Source: Deltaproteobacteria bacterium (GTDB lineage Bacteria; Myxococcota_A; Polyangia; JAAYKL01). Taken from it: a stretch of 64,000 bases of DNA. This document shows, in pieces, positions 36,498 to 45,582 of this stretch (position 1 is its first letter; the number at the start of each line of letters is the position of its first letter). A model generated the notes under the pieces. It made no database searches and was not told the origin of the DNA. It saw nothing but the letters and a program-made list of their open reading frames with translations. The position numbers and the translations under genes were made by a program. The stretch spans positions 62,001 to 126,000 of the forward strand of contig JAFGQN010000244.1 of assembly GCA_016935665.1 (NCBI GenBank). The letters are read 5' to 3'.

Positions 36498-38081
36498 TTA
36501 ATTTTCAGCATTGGTGACCGTTTGGCCGCTGTTCTGGATTTTTGTACATTTGATTTCTGTGGCACACTGCGTGGGACACACATCGCACATCACACATTGG
36601 CGATACGCTTCGAAGAGTGCTTCACCATTTGGGGTTTTGCTGACGCAGTCAGAGAGACACCGGGTCCTGCTTTCCGTGTCGTCGGGGGGGCCGCACGACT
36701 GCTCAATACATTTTAGGATTACGTTGCACCATGTGTCTGCTGCACAATTGATATGGTGCTGGTAGCAATAGTCTTCTTTGGCACAGGTCCAGCAGTCAGC
36801 ATAGCAATCATCAAATTCCAGACAGTTTTCCGCCTGGTGATCATCGACATCCGTGTCGCCTTCAATGAGTTCAGGAGTAAGTTCCAACCAGTCAATATCC
36901 GCATTTCCACCGGATGAATTCACCAGACCGTCACCCACAATATAAAAATAACGGGCGGCGCCATCAAAGGGTTCGATGTGTGCGGCCACAAGCGCGAAAT
37001 TGCTCCAGCTGCCCGTGTAAATGGGCACCGTGGCCAGTTCGTGACCGTTTTGCAGACTCTCTCCGACGACCAGCCGCAACCGGCCATTTGGATTGGCGCT
37101 GGCGGCTTTGATAATTACACTGTTGTATGGAGAAAAATCAATATCATGGAAAACTATCATCGCATTGGTGTTCATGTATTCCACCACCTTCGAGAGTGAA
37201 TTACACAGAGGTACATTTTTTTCAAGGTCTGTATCGACGACATCGTTGGGAATAGATCCATAAATGGAACTGTTGCAGTCGCCCCTTTGCAAACCGCATG
37301 CACATTCTGCCTCAATGTGCAGCACCGTGTCCCTATCAGATGTTTCAGCGGACGTGTCTGTTTGCGAATCGGTGTCCTCGCGAACCAACTCAGTATCGGT
37401 GTTCGCAGCGGTATCCGTTTCGGATTCAGAAGCGCTGTCTCCCTGGCTGTCGACTCCATTGCTCGATTCTGTGGATGGTTCTGTGTCACTGACGGTCCCG
37501 GTGGATGTATCAGGGAAGGGGGAGGAATCCTTTTCCCGCTGCGACTCCGTATCAGACGTCGTTTTTTCTTCCGGGCGTTTCAGTTGGAAGGTGCCCTCTG
37601 CGGGCGGACCGTCTGGCAAAACAACAGTATATGTGTACCGAATACTGTAAATGTCCGCATTGCTGTCCAAATCCGGGCGGGTTCGCAAAAATTCGGCGTC
37701 CTCTTTTATGAATTCGGCGGTGATTTTCTGATTGCTGTAGCTGTACTCAACGATGTCGAGGGGTCGCGCTTCGTTGTCATCGGCGTTTCTGCGATATGTG
37801 ACCACCGCGTCATCCTGAAGAATAACCCCTCCATTGTTACAGCCCAGGTTTCGCTCGGCAACCGGGAGATATCCCCGAGTGGCAATTTCGAGCCTCATTT
37901 TATGGTGCTCCGTATCGTAGATGGCGGTTGCATGCTCGGTTGTCATGGGTTGCGCATCAGGGGAGGCCTGGCAATTGATTAGGACCATTCCCAGTAAACC
38001 GGCGAGAAAAAGCCATGGCCGGTAAACGAATCGTGTGCCAGGGAACAGGATTGCGGCTGTTATTTTGATGTTGTTATGCAT
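36498..38081 (-). CDS. CBM6-like surface lipoprotein with Thr/Ser/Asp linker and Cys-rich C-terminus
   Basis: 527 residues. The N-terminus has a hydrophobic segment (about 22-36) ending VLINC, a loose lipobox. A beta-rich region (about 45-165) is followed by a long Asp/Thr/Ser/Glu linker (about 168-252). Residues about 253-395 resemble a family 6 carbohydrate-binding module: it starts LHIEAECACG and ends NADIDWLELTPEL, with the usual RLRLVVG...YTGSWSNFALVAAHI core. A Cys-rich module (about 410-500; CLEFDDCYADCWTCAKEDYC) closes the protein. It is probably displayed at the cell surface and binds glycans; no catalytic domain is present. It is transcribed divergently from the coiled-coil gene. 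Confidence 0.72.
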   Translation of the reverse strand: MHNNIKITAAILFPGTRFVYRPWLFLAGLLGMVLINCQASPDAQPMTTEHATAIYDTEHHKMRLEIATRGYLPVAERNLGCNNGGVILQDDAVVTYRRNADDNEARPLDIVEYSYSNQKITAEFIKEDAEFLRTRPDLDSNADIYSIRYTYTVVLPDGPPAEGTFQLKRPEEKTTSDTESQREKDSSPFPDTSTGTVSDTEPSTESSNGVDSQGDSASESETDTAANTDTELVREDTDSQTDTSAETSDRDTVLHIEAECACGLQRGDCNSSIYGSIPNDVVDTDLEKNVPLCNSLSKVVEYMNTNAMIVFHDIDFSPYNSVIIKAASANPNGRLRLVVGESLQNGHELATVPIYTGSWSNFALVAAHIEPFDGAARYFYIVGDGLVNSSGGNADIDWLELTPELIEGDTDVDDHQAENCLEFDDCYADCWTCAKEDYCYQHHINCAADTWCNVILKCIEQSCGPPDDTESRTRCLSDCVSKTPNGEALFEAYRQCVMCDVCPTQCATEIKCTKIQNSGQTVTNAEN

Positions 38082-38315
38082 CAGAGTGATCCACAGTCTG
38101 AAAAAACAAAAATGAAAATGCTTTTTTTAAAAAACGTCAATCGAAATTTAAGATTTTGAAATCAATCGGTGTCCATAAAAAGATGGTTTCTGCAACATGT
38201 GCAGCTGCGCTATGCTGGTTTTGTGGCGAAAAATAAAGTAACTTTGCGATGTTCCAATATATAATTTTCGATTAAAACTTCCTATATCGTTTTTACGTTA
38301 TATAATTTCGTGACT

Positions 38316-41300
38316 ATGCAGGCTGGAAACCACATCCCCTCTTATCTGCTGTTGGAGCGATTTGCGAAAGGCAGAATTATCCTGGACATGTGCGCCCCCA
38401 ATGAACAGGGCGTGGACTTGTTGCTCCCCCTTGCTGAGTCAATCACTCTGGTACAGGGGCGCGCTTCGGATCATCAGACCGAAATGAAACAAGGACTTCA
38501 GCGCATTGTTGCCCAGGAAGGGGATATTCCTTTTCGCAACGGCGTCTTCGATATGGTCCTCATGCTGAATCCCAACGTTCAAAGTGAAGCATTTGTGTTG
38601 GAAGAAAGCATAGATATGTGCCGCAATCTGCTGTCGCCTTCCGGTATCGCCGCATTTCTTTTTCCCAATGTTGAAAGTGTCGCCGGCCGAGGCGCCCTGT
38701 CGAAAGTACCGGATTTTCTTGATTTGGAGCGGTTGCTGAGACGGTATTTCCCCCATTTGATGCTGTTTGCACAACAACCCCTGTTTGGCGCCACACTGTC
38801 CCCCATTGGTCGGCGCGTGAAGGAAGATGGACCGTTGCTGGATGATCGGCTGCTGCCGGCGGAGGGGGAAACTCCGGATTATTTTGTGGCACTTGGTTCC
38901 GCCAAATACCACCGACTGGATGATACGGTGATTGCGCAACTGCCGTTTTTACCGGTGGCAGAAGGATATCGTCTTAAGGAAGAAAAATACGAGGGAACGA
39001 TTCATCTGGTCCAGGCGGAGAAAAAGGCACGGGACAGAAAGATTGATCAGTTGCGTGCGCAGGTGGACGAACTGAATGAAAAGCTGTTGCAGGCAGAGCT
39101 GGAGGTTCGTGACAGAGAATCGCTGGTTGCCCGAATCGCTTTTTTGGATGAGCAAATTGTACGCAAAGATGCCGCTGTGGCGGAAGCGGTACGAAAGGCC
39201 TCTGAAAAATCCCACCATCAGCTGGAACTGGAAGAATCTGTCCATGAACTGCAACGGGCCATTCGCCGCCTGGAGCAGCAGATAGCCGACAGGGAACAGA
39301 CCATTGAACTTCTGCAAAAGGAACGGGAAGACCACGACCAGGAACGACAGGCTCTCGTTAAGGATTTGCATTTGGTTCGCTCTGAGTTGAAGGGGATGCA
39401 GCGAAAGCTGGATGAACGAATTGAGGAAGTGGCCTCCCGGGAGGCAGAGCTGGAGCAGTTGCGCCGGGAGGGCGCACAACTCAGGGAACAGCTGCAGCGG
39501 GAGCGGGAGGAAAAACGGGTTCTGGAAACCCAGGCCAGACAACAGGAAGACCACGACGCCATTCTTGGGGCGCTTGAAAATGAATTGAACAAAATCCGCG
39601 TGCAGGCACAGGCGGAACGACAGAGGCTGGAAGTACAATTCGAAGAAGAGCACCGCAAACTGCTGGATGAAATTACGATTCGCGAAGATATGCGACGCAA
39701 GGCGCACTTGTTTGAATTGCAGGTGAAGGAGCTGGAGCTGGAGCTGGAAACTGACAAGTCTCGTGCCGAAGCTCAGGCGGAGGATATTCAGGCTCTGAAA
39801 ATTCGTCTGGAGATGTTTCAAACCGAAAAAAAGGAGTTCCAAAAAGAGAAGCGGGAACGGGATGGTCAATTGGAAGAGTTGCAGCAAAAACTGCAGCTTG
39901 CCAGCGATGAGCTGGGACGCTCAAAACATATGATTCGGATGGTGACCACCCGTGCCGAGGAAGCGGAAGAGCGCAGCAGGGAACTGCAGCAGCGAATGAC
40001 CGATGTTCAGACGCAACTGAACAATTCCGAACAGCATTGCGGTGAATTGCAGCTTCAGGTGAACAGGCTGCCGCAACTGGAGGAAAAATATAACAACGCA
40101 TTGACCAAAATGGCACAGCTCGAAGAATCGCTGGCCGTGGCAGAGGGGCGTTCCAGAGCTGTTGCGGCCCATCGCAGTGAGCATGTGGCGGAGTTGGAGG
40201 AGCGCTACAGCGATGCGATGAACCAGGTTCGCGAGCTGAAAAAGACCAATCAGGAGTTGGAAGGGCAGATTATTGAATTGGAAGTGGATTCTCTTCGGCT
40301 CTCTCAATTGGAGAAGCGCCATCGCGCCGCGATGACCCAGGTGGAAAAATTGCAGCGGGAGGCGGAGGAGTATTGGCCAATAGTGAACAGTGCGGCTGTT
40401 CAGCGACAACAGGCGGAATCCGCGGAACTCAAGTATCTGGAAGAACAGACCGCCCACCAGAAAACCCGTGCCATGCTGCTGGACGCCAGGGGGAAAGTGT
40501 CAAAGATGGAGGCGGACTTGACGGAGGAAGAGCAGGCGCACGACCAGACACGACAGGAGCTTCGGGAGACCAACGAGCGAATTGTGCACCTGGAGGCCGA
40601 CCTGACGCGAGCCATGGGGATGATGGCGGAACGAAGCGAAGGGGCAGAGCAGGAAGTGCATACGGCTGCGGAAAAAGTGCGTCATTTACGCAACGAGCTG
40701 GTGAGGCTGCAACACGAGAATGAAACCGAGCTGCTGTGTGTGCGTGAGGATTTGGAAACTGAACTGCGACATTCCATGCGCCGTCTGGAACAGGCCCAGC
40801 AGGAAATCTGGGAGTTGCGGGAAGAAGTGATTCGACTGAAGGCGCAATCGGCGGCCACAGCTGCAGCGGCGGCGAAGAAAGGGATCAACGAGGAATTTCA
40901 AAAAACGCTGATTGAACAGGAATTTCAAATCGAATCCGTCAAGAATGAACGGGATGCAATCAGAGTTGAAAATGAGGATTTGAAAAAATCGCTTCTCAAC
41001 CGTAAAAAGAACGTTCGCATTCTGGCCACCCTGTTGCGGCGAGAACATCATGACCATGTGTTGTCAAAATCATACGGTACGCCTTCCAGACTGCCGGATA
41101 TTCGGAGACTGATTGAGTCCGAGGGCGGCGAAGTGGAGGACGAACTGGATTTTCTGGACGACCATGCCGCGTCTGTTTCCATATACGAATCTGCTCCCCC
41201 GGATATGGCGTTTTCAGATGATGAGGTGGTGGATGCCATCATGGAGAGTGTGGTTGTTAAAAATGAGAGTTTTATGCATGGGCATGAACCGTCCACACAT

Positions 41301-41525
41301 ATTCATGTGGATGAATTGTCGCTGGAGAATACCCTGTTAGATTCCGCAGCCATCAAACGGGGTCGTATCGAGAATTTGCCGTCTATCGTCCCTGAAGTGA
41401 TTGACAATCGACCGTCATACGACCCGGATGCCATTCCCCATTTAAATCTGAATCTGGGCGATGACACTGTCGAAACGTCGGTGCTTGAAGACACCGATGA
41501 CGACGAAAAAAAATCGGACGACTGA
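38316..41525 (+). CDS. Giant coiled-coil protein with degenerate methyltransferase-like head
   Basis: 1069 residues from the ATG at 38316 (GTG at 38310 also in frame); no clear ribosome-binding site. Residues about 5-230 have the layout of a class-I methyltransferase: an ILDMC strand at motif I, VFDMVLMLN at motif IV, LSPSGIAAFLFPN at post-motif. The SAM-binding glycines of motif I are replaced (CAPNEQGVDLL), so binding of SAM is doubtful. Residues about 235-910 are an almost unbroken heptad coiled coil rich in Glu, Gln, Arg and Leu. The last 150 residues are acidic with several repeats of DD/EE and no coil. Such a protein could be a structural scaffold or a polar organiser. It converges with the glycosyltransferase gene. 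Confidence 0.75.
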   Translation: MQAGNHIPSYLLLERFAKGRIILDMCAPNEQGVDLLLPLAESITLVQGRASDHQTEMKQGLQRIVAQEGDIPFRNGVFDMVLMLNPNVQSEAFVLEESIDMCRNLLSPSGIAAFLFPNVESVAGRGALSKVPDFLDLERLLRRYFPHLMLFAQQPLFGATLSPIGRRVKEDGPLLDDRLLPAEGETPDYFVALGSAKYHRLDDTVIAQLPFLPVAEGYRLKEEKYEGTIHLVQAEKKARDRKIDQLRAQVDELNEKLLQAELEVRDRESLVARIAFLDEQIVRKDAAVAEAVRKASEKSHHQLELEESVHELQRAIRRLEQQIADREQTIELLQKEREDHDQERQALVKDLHLVRSELKGMQRKLDERIEEVASREAELEQLRREGAQLREQLQREREEKRVLETQARQQEDHDAILGALENELNKIRVQAQAERQRLEVQFEEEHRKLLDEITIREDMRRKAHLFELQVKELELELETDKSRAEAQAEDIQALKIRLEMFQTEKKEFQKEKRERDGQLEELQQKLQLASDELGRSKHMIRMVTTRAEEAEERSRELQQRMTDVQTQLNNSEQHCGELQLQVNRLPQLEEKYNNALTKMAQLEESLAVAEGRSRAVAAHRSEHVAELEERYSDAMNQVRELKKTNQELEGQIIELEVDSLRLSQLEKRHRAAMTQVEKLQREAEEYWPIVNSAAVQRQQAESAELKYLEEQTAHQKTRAMLLDARGKVSKMEADLTEEEQAHDQTRQELRETNERIVHLEADLTRAMGMMAERSEGAEQEVHTAAEKVRHLRNELVRLQHENETELLCVREDLETELRHSMRRLEQAQQEIWELREEVIRLKAQSAATAAAAAKKGINEEFQKTLIEQEFQIESVKNERDAIRVENEDLKKSLLNRKKNVRILATLLRREHHDHVLSKSYGTPSRLPDIRRLIESEGGEVEDELDFLDDHAASVSIYESAPPDMAFSDDEVVDAIMESVVVKNESFMHGHEPSTHIHVDELSLENTLLDSAAIKRGRIENLPSIVPEVIDNRPSYDPDAIPHLNLNLGDDTVETSVLEDTDDDEKKSDD

Positions 41526-41561
41526 CTATTGAAAAAAATTGTTGCGCAGTGCCGGGAAGCG

Positions 41562-42740
41562 CTACAGGTCGTCTGTTGCAGCGTTCAGATATTGCTCAGC
41601 GACATATTCGAGTGTGGCAACCGAATGGGCGATGCGTTTGCGCAGTTGAACAAATTGGGACGGATTGCTGTAAATTCCCAGTGCCTTGGTGACGGCCTCA
41701 TTTATATGCCCCCCAGTATACAGCAGCCCCGTGCCGCTTTGGGCATCATTGGAGAGTTCCAGTATGGACGTGTTTTCCCTCGCAGCGACGATGGGAACCG
41801 TGCCAGACAGCAGTGTTGTGGCAATCGCATCCGGGTGGTGCCGTTGTATCCGGAAATCAACACCGTTTACAATACTGTCATCTTTGGCATCAGGCGGTAA
41901 CGCACAGAGTCTATCAGGGTACGTTTCCAGCAATTCTTCGATGGCATCTGATTGGCATTTACACACCACCTGCACATTTTGAGTCAGCATCTTCGGAAGT
42001 GCATCCATGAATTGCGCCATGGGGAGATTTAAATAAAAGAAGGGTACATCCGATCGCACTGGAAGCCCCAGGGTGTTTTGAAGCGATGCCTTGGTGGAAC
42101 TTTTGACCTCCAATGATGCGCCAGGAGCATCTCCGCAGGCAGGCATGATTTCGGCCACTCCAGTGGCAATCGCTTTGGCGATTTGAGTACTCGGCGCCGT
42201 CTGCATAATCTGTGCGGCTAAAACGGTCCCGTGCACGATAATGCGGTCGCTTTGAGCCTGCGTTGTCCCCGAATGCGGAGATGCATTACCAGGGACAAGT
42301 ATGTCGGAGGTGAACGCGGCTATTTTTCGAGGGCACTTGGCGATGTCCCCAGCGAATGAGGCCTCGCCGTTGAATACGATGGCCATTTCCGGTGTAAAAT
42401 CCGCATTGCGGACAAGCGCATCGGCAGCCGATCCCATTGCTGTGGGGGAGTATGCCTCAGGTATTTCGTTTCTCGATTTTAAAACATGAAGATGGACACC
42501 CGAAGTGGTTTTTGTGTCAAAACGGGTATATTCGTAAGTCGTGCCATCGACATTGGCCGCAACTGGAGATAAACGCTGCGCCATAGGGGTTTGCACGCGC
42601 TCAAACTGGAAGTTGCCAGCGACAATCATTCGAACATCGTGTCCGGATTTAACAAATTGACCCGCTAGTTTGCGAAAAAATGCTTCGTCAGCGGGTTTGT
42701 TTTCTGGTGTATATCGAGTACTTACAAAAAGTATCTGCAT
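41562..42740 (-). CDS. Glycosyltransferase-like protein (starch/glycogen-synthase-like N-terminus)
   Basis: 392 residues from the ATG at 42740, preceded by GAGGAAAATA; the frame runs upstream to 42914 without support. The N-terminus MQILFVSTRYTPENKPADEA leads into a Rossmann strand and FFRKLAGQFVKSGHDVRMIV, as in GT-B enzymes of the GT5/GT4 kind. A second lobe is visible as SDVPFFYLNLPMAQFMDALP, VQVVCKCQSDAIEELLETYP and NTSILELSNDAQSGTGLLYT, which recalls the EX7E/nucleotide-binding end of GT4 enzymes. The catalytic lysine and GIP.E motif region is not obvious, so activity is uncertain. It could be an inactive GT-B-fold protein. Confidence 0.55.
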   Translation of the reverse strand: MQILFVSTRYTPENKPADEAFFRKLAGQFVKSGHDVRMIVAGNFQFERVQTPMAQRLSPVAANVDGTTYEYTRFDTKTTSGVHLHVLKSRNEIPEAYSPTAMGSAADALVRNADFTPEMAIVFNGEASFAGDIAKCPRKIAAFTSDILVPGNASPHSGTTQAQSDRIIVHGTVLAAQIMQTAPSTQIAKAIATGVAEIMPACGDAPGASLEVKSSTKASLQNTLGLPVRSDVPFFYLNLPMAQFMDALPKMLTQNVQVVCKCQSDAIEELLETYPDRLCALPPDAKDDSIVNGVDFRIQRHHPDAIATTLLSGTVPIVAARENTSILELSNDAQSGTGLLYTGGHINEAVTKALGIYSNPSQFVQLRKRIAHSVATLEYVAEQYLNAATDDL

Positions 42741-43068
42741 TATTTTCCTCATTTGAGTGTAATGCCAGGGGGGCGCACGGTACACAGCCTCCATATCACA
42801 GAAACTTTTGTCACATAACCTGTTTCGAATCATTTTTTTTAACAGGGGGCGCCAGATGAACACCAGCTTGGTCACAAACTCATGAGAATCGTGGAAATTT
42901 AAATAAAAAGGCACTGGCAGAAAGTTGCGGTTTCTGTATGCTTGCCATGGTTGTTTCTGGTTGCCGGCCCGCTATGAACACGTGTGCGCGTCCTGAAAGT
43001 ACTGGTGACATCCATATCTGGAAAGCACTTTTTTGTCGGCAGAAACCGATACAAACTGGAGGTTTGAT
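42741..43068. other. Divergent intergenic region
   Basis: 328 bases between the divergent glycosyltransferase-like and Asp-rich lipoprotein genes. It is where both promoters should lie. I see no clear -35/-10 pair, RNA gene or repeat. Confidence 0.4.
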
Positions 43069-44040
43069 ATGACTTTTAGAATGATGTTTTTTCTTATGTT
43101 ACTCACCGGTCTGGTGATTTTTTCGGGGTTTGGCTGCGGTGGTTCAGACAGCGGAGATTCCGGTTCGAAGGATGAAGACTCGAGCGGAGATGATGACGAT
43201 GACGATGATGACGATGATGTACTGCAGGCGCCTCCCAGCGAAATGACACAGGGTGGGGGGTACGTGAGTGTGAATGACGGTGAATGGAAGGGGTATGCAT
43301 GGGCCACAGCGGAAGGAGAATGGGAGGATTTGAAGAGTTCTTTTGAGCCGGAAGATTTTTCCAGTATTGAGGCGGGCAAGGCGCTGTGTGTGAAGGGGGA
43401 TATTGTGACCACTTTTGATGAGGAAGAAAATCATACGTACAAGGGATTGGCGATGATTGGTGTGAACATCAATCAGGAGCAGAACGAAGATGAGGATGCG
43501 GACAATGAAATGCCAATGGACGTCCTCAAACTTTCGGATAAAGGAGACGGTCTAAAGATCAAAGCCGTTTGGCAGGATTCAAACAATCCCAATATGGATC
43601 TTAAGGTCCGCGTCCAATTAAGTGGTCCCGATGCGGAAGACGATGAGACCGATCGCTGGTGTTATACCATGTTTGCTTCGGAACCTCAGGACGCTGATGG
43701 CTACAGGTTTGTCAAATGGGAGGATTTCAATTCCTATTGTTTTAAACCAAGTTACGATCAGGCTGAAGAAGATGCGTACAGTGGGCAGGATGTGGAAGCG
43801 ATTGTGCTGATGATGCCAGAAGAAAGCGGCAAGCCGGGCACTGTTCGCAAGTATGAAATGTGTTTGGTGGACATCGCTTACGGGGAAGCGCCCGAAGAGG
43901 TTGATACAGGGGAGCCGGAGGACGAGGATACAGGCGAACCCGGTGATACAGATGATTCAGATGACGAAGGGGGGCCCTCAACTGATGATGATGCAGGTGG
44001 CGATACGGACAGTGAACAGTCCGACACTACAGAAGAGTAG
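43069..44040 (+). CDS. Acidic lipoprotein with poly-Asp linker
   Basis: 323 residues from the ATG at 43069 (GGAGG nine bases upstream). The signal peptide MTFRMMFFLMLLTGLVIFSGFGCGG has a lipobox ending FGC. A Ser/Asp linker with a run of ten Asp (about 40-50) follows. Residues about 55-280 form a beta-rich domain (GYVSVNDGEWKGYAWATAEG, then ALCVKGDIVTTFDEEEN and KYEMCLVDIAYGEAP) that resembles galactose-binding-like/CBM jelly rolls. The tail (about 283-323) is Asp/Glu/Thr-rich. It should be anchored in the outer membrane or on the surface. Ligand unknown. Confidence 0.7.
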   Translation: MTFRMMFFLMLLTGLVIFSGFGCGGSDSGDSGSKDEDSSGDDDDDDDDDDVLQAPPSEMTQGGGYVSVNDGEWKGYAWATAEGEWEDLKSSFEPEDFSSIEAGKALCVKGDIVTTFDEEENHTYKGLAMIGVNINQEQNEDEDADNEMPMDVLKLSDKGDGLKIKAVWQDSNNPNMDLKVRVQLSGPDAEDDETDRWCYTMFASEPQDADGYRFVKWEDFNSYCFKPSYDQAEEDAYSGQDVEAIVLMMPEESGKPGTVRKYEMCLVDIAYGEAPEEVDTGEPEDEDTGEPGDTDDSDDEGGPSTDDDAGGDTDSEQSDTTEE

Positions 44041-44230
44041 AACGAATCAGACAAATCTGTTTTGAGGTCAGTCCTTTTAAGCCTCAGGAAAATCAAAACC
44101 AGTTTCCTCTCCACAAATCTGCAAACGTGTCTGAATGGTTTTCGGCCTGTTGTGTTCAGCCTCATGTTCATTTGCGGGTTGTGTGAAAAGGCGTCTTTTT
44201 TTATCGAATGGGGATTATGGACGATAACTG

Positions 44231-44851
44231 TCAATTCTGTTTTGCTGATTTCTTCCTTTTGGGATTGGCAAGAATTTGCAGCCCCATCAGTGCGATACCC
44301 ACAACAATCGAGACATCGGCAACGTTGAATGTGGGCCAGTGGTGTGGCTTCCCATCCATTACCACGAACCAGTCCACAAAATCGATGACATAGCGGTAAA
44401 TCATTCGGTCCAGTAGATTGCCCAGAGCTCCAGAGAGAATAAACGGCAACGCCAGAAGGGTGTATTTATGTTCAACGGGCGTCCTTAAGTACATGTAAGG
44501 AATGAAGAAACATGCCAGTATGGAAATGATCAGCAAAAACGGAAAGCGAAAACCTTCCGGCACATTCTTCATGAGACTGAACGCATTGGAGCAATTCTCC
44601 ACATATCTGAAGGTGAACAGGTCCTCCACTACGGTGATGGGCGTGGAGTTCAGGTAGACAAAACGACCGCGCGCCTGCTCCTCATCCGGGGAGGCGCATG
44701 CGGGAAACTGATCCGTTTTTTCGTGAAATTCATCCGTCAGCAGCGCATGGTGTGCCCAGTATTTCGATGCCTGATCGGCAGCGGTAAACACCAGAAAAAT
44801 GATAATCGCCACGGCAATGGGGCGTTTTGTATTGTTTTTTTTGTCTGTCAT
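44231..44851 (-). CDS. lspA: Lipoprotein signal peptidase II, second tandem copy
   Basis: 206 residues. Its ATG overlaps the stop of the first copy (ATGA, 44848-44851). LspA cuts the signal peptide of prolipoproteins before the lipidated Cys, in the inner membrane. The two catalytic aspartates are in GALGNLLDRMIYRYVIDFVDW and FNVADVSIVVG. The four membrane segments are at about 12-28, 88-107, 117-138 and 165-185. Compared with the family there is an extra periplasmic stretch (about 35-85) with FPACASPDEEQ and YVENCSNAFSLM; the corresponding cysteines are also in the other copy. The usual N-x-G-A-A-F-S/G motif reads ENCSNAFS. Confidence 0.88.
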   Translation of the reverse strand: MTDKKNNTKRPIAVAIIIFLVFTAADQASKYWAHHALLTDEFHEKTDQFPACASPDEEQARGRFVYLNSTPITVVEDLFTFRYVENCSNAFSLMKNVPEGFRFPFLLIISILACFFIPYMYLRTPVEHKYTLLALPFILSGALGNLLDRMIYRYVIDFVDWFVVMDGKPHHWPTFNVADVSIVVGIALMGLQILANPKRKKSAKQN

Positions 44852-45579
44852 TGTTGTGTTTCCTCTTCTGCGCCGTTGGTTCGCGCGGACGGTTTGGGCG
44901 AGAGTTGAACGTCGTTTTCATTGGCCATGCCATCCTCTTTGGGGAATCCGCCATTTGAGGCGGCTTCCCTGGAGGCGGCTGCGGCGTCTCCTCTGTAAAG
45001 CTGTACTCCCATCAACCCCAGACCGATCAGTATCAATGCATCGGCGATGTTGAAAGTGGGCCAATGGTATTCTTTGCCACGAAATACCACGAACCAGTCC
45101 ACAAAATCCACTACGTATCGATACATAATCCGGTCAAGCAGGTTGCCAATGGCGCCCGCCAGTATCAGCGGCAGTGCGTACAGCATAAACGCCTGATGTC
45201 TGGGGGTGCGCAGGTACAGGAAAGGCACCACAAGACATGCAAAAAGGGTGATGAATACAAAGAAAGGAAATCGCAAACGTTCAGATACGTTTTCCATCAG
45301 ATTAAACGAGCTGCCGCAGTTTTCCACATAGCGAAATTGGAACAGATTGGGGATGATGACTTTTTTTTGCGAATGGACGCGCACTAAATGCGCACGGCGG
45401 GTTTCAGTTTTTGTGTCCCTGCAGGCGGGATAGTTTTGTTGCATTTCCAAAAATCTGTTGGACACCAGTGTCTGCTGTGCCCAGACTTTGGTGCCAAAGT
45501 CCAACGCAATTGCGCAAATTACAATAATCAGTGCGAGCTGCCACGGCTTTTGACGAATGGAAAGGAATTGGGCGTGCAC
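44848..45579 (-). CDS. lspA: Lipoprotein signal peptidase II, first tandem copy
   Basis: 243 residues, directly after ileS (3 bases). The catalytic region is AGAIGNLLDRIMYRYVVDFVDW and WPTFNIADALILIG, with both aspartates. Membrane segments lie near 15-32, 105-124, 134-155 and 183-200. Like the second copy it has an elongated first periplasmic loop with YPACRDTKT and YVENCGSSFNLMEN. The two cysteines are therefore conserved between paralogues and could form a disulfide. A polar C-terminal tail of about 35 residues follows, absent from typical LspA. ileS-lspA linkage is widespread in bacteria. Confidence 0.9.
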   Translation of the reverse strand: MHAQFLSIRQKPWQLALIIVICAIALDFGTKVWAQQTLVSNRFLEMQQNYPACRDTKTETRRAHLVRVHSQKKVIIPNLFQFRYVENCGSSFNLMENVSERLRFPFFVFITLFACLVVPFLYLRTPRHQAFMLYALPLILAGAIGNLLDRIMYRYVVDFVDWFVVFRGKEYHWPTFNIADALILIGLGLMGVQLYRGDAAAASREAASNGGFPKEDGMANENDVQLSPKPSARTNGAEEETQQ

Positions 45580-45582
45580 GTA

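Noticed and set aside
36561-36580. TGGCAC element resembling a sigma-54 -24 box
   Set aside because: It lies inside the coding region of the CBM6-like lipoprotein and lacks a matching -12 element (reads TGCGTGG).
38949-39887. Long antisense ORF (312 residues) opposite the coiled-coil gene
   Set aside because: It is the complement of codons for a Glu/Gln/Leu/Arg-rich coiled coil and has a Phe/Leu-rich composition with no domain or ribosome-binding site.
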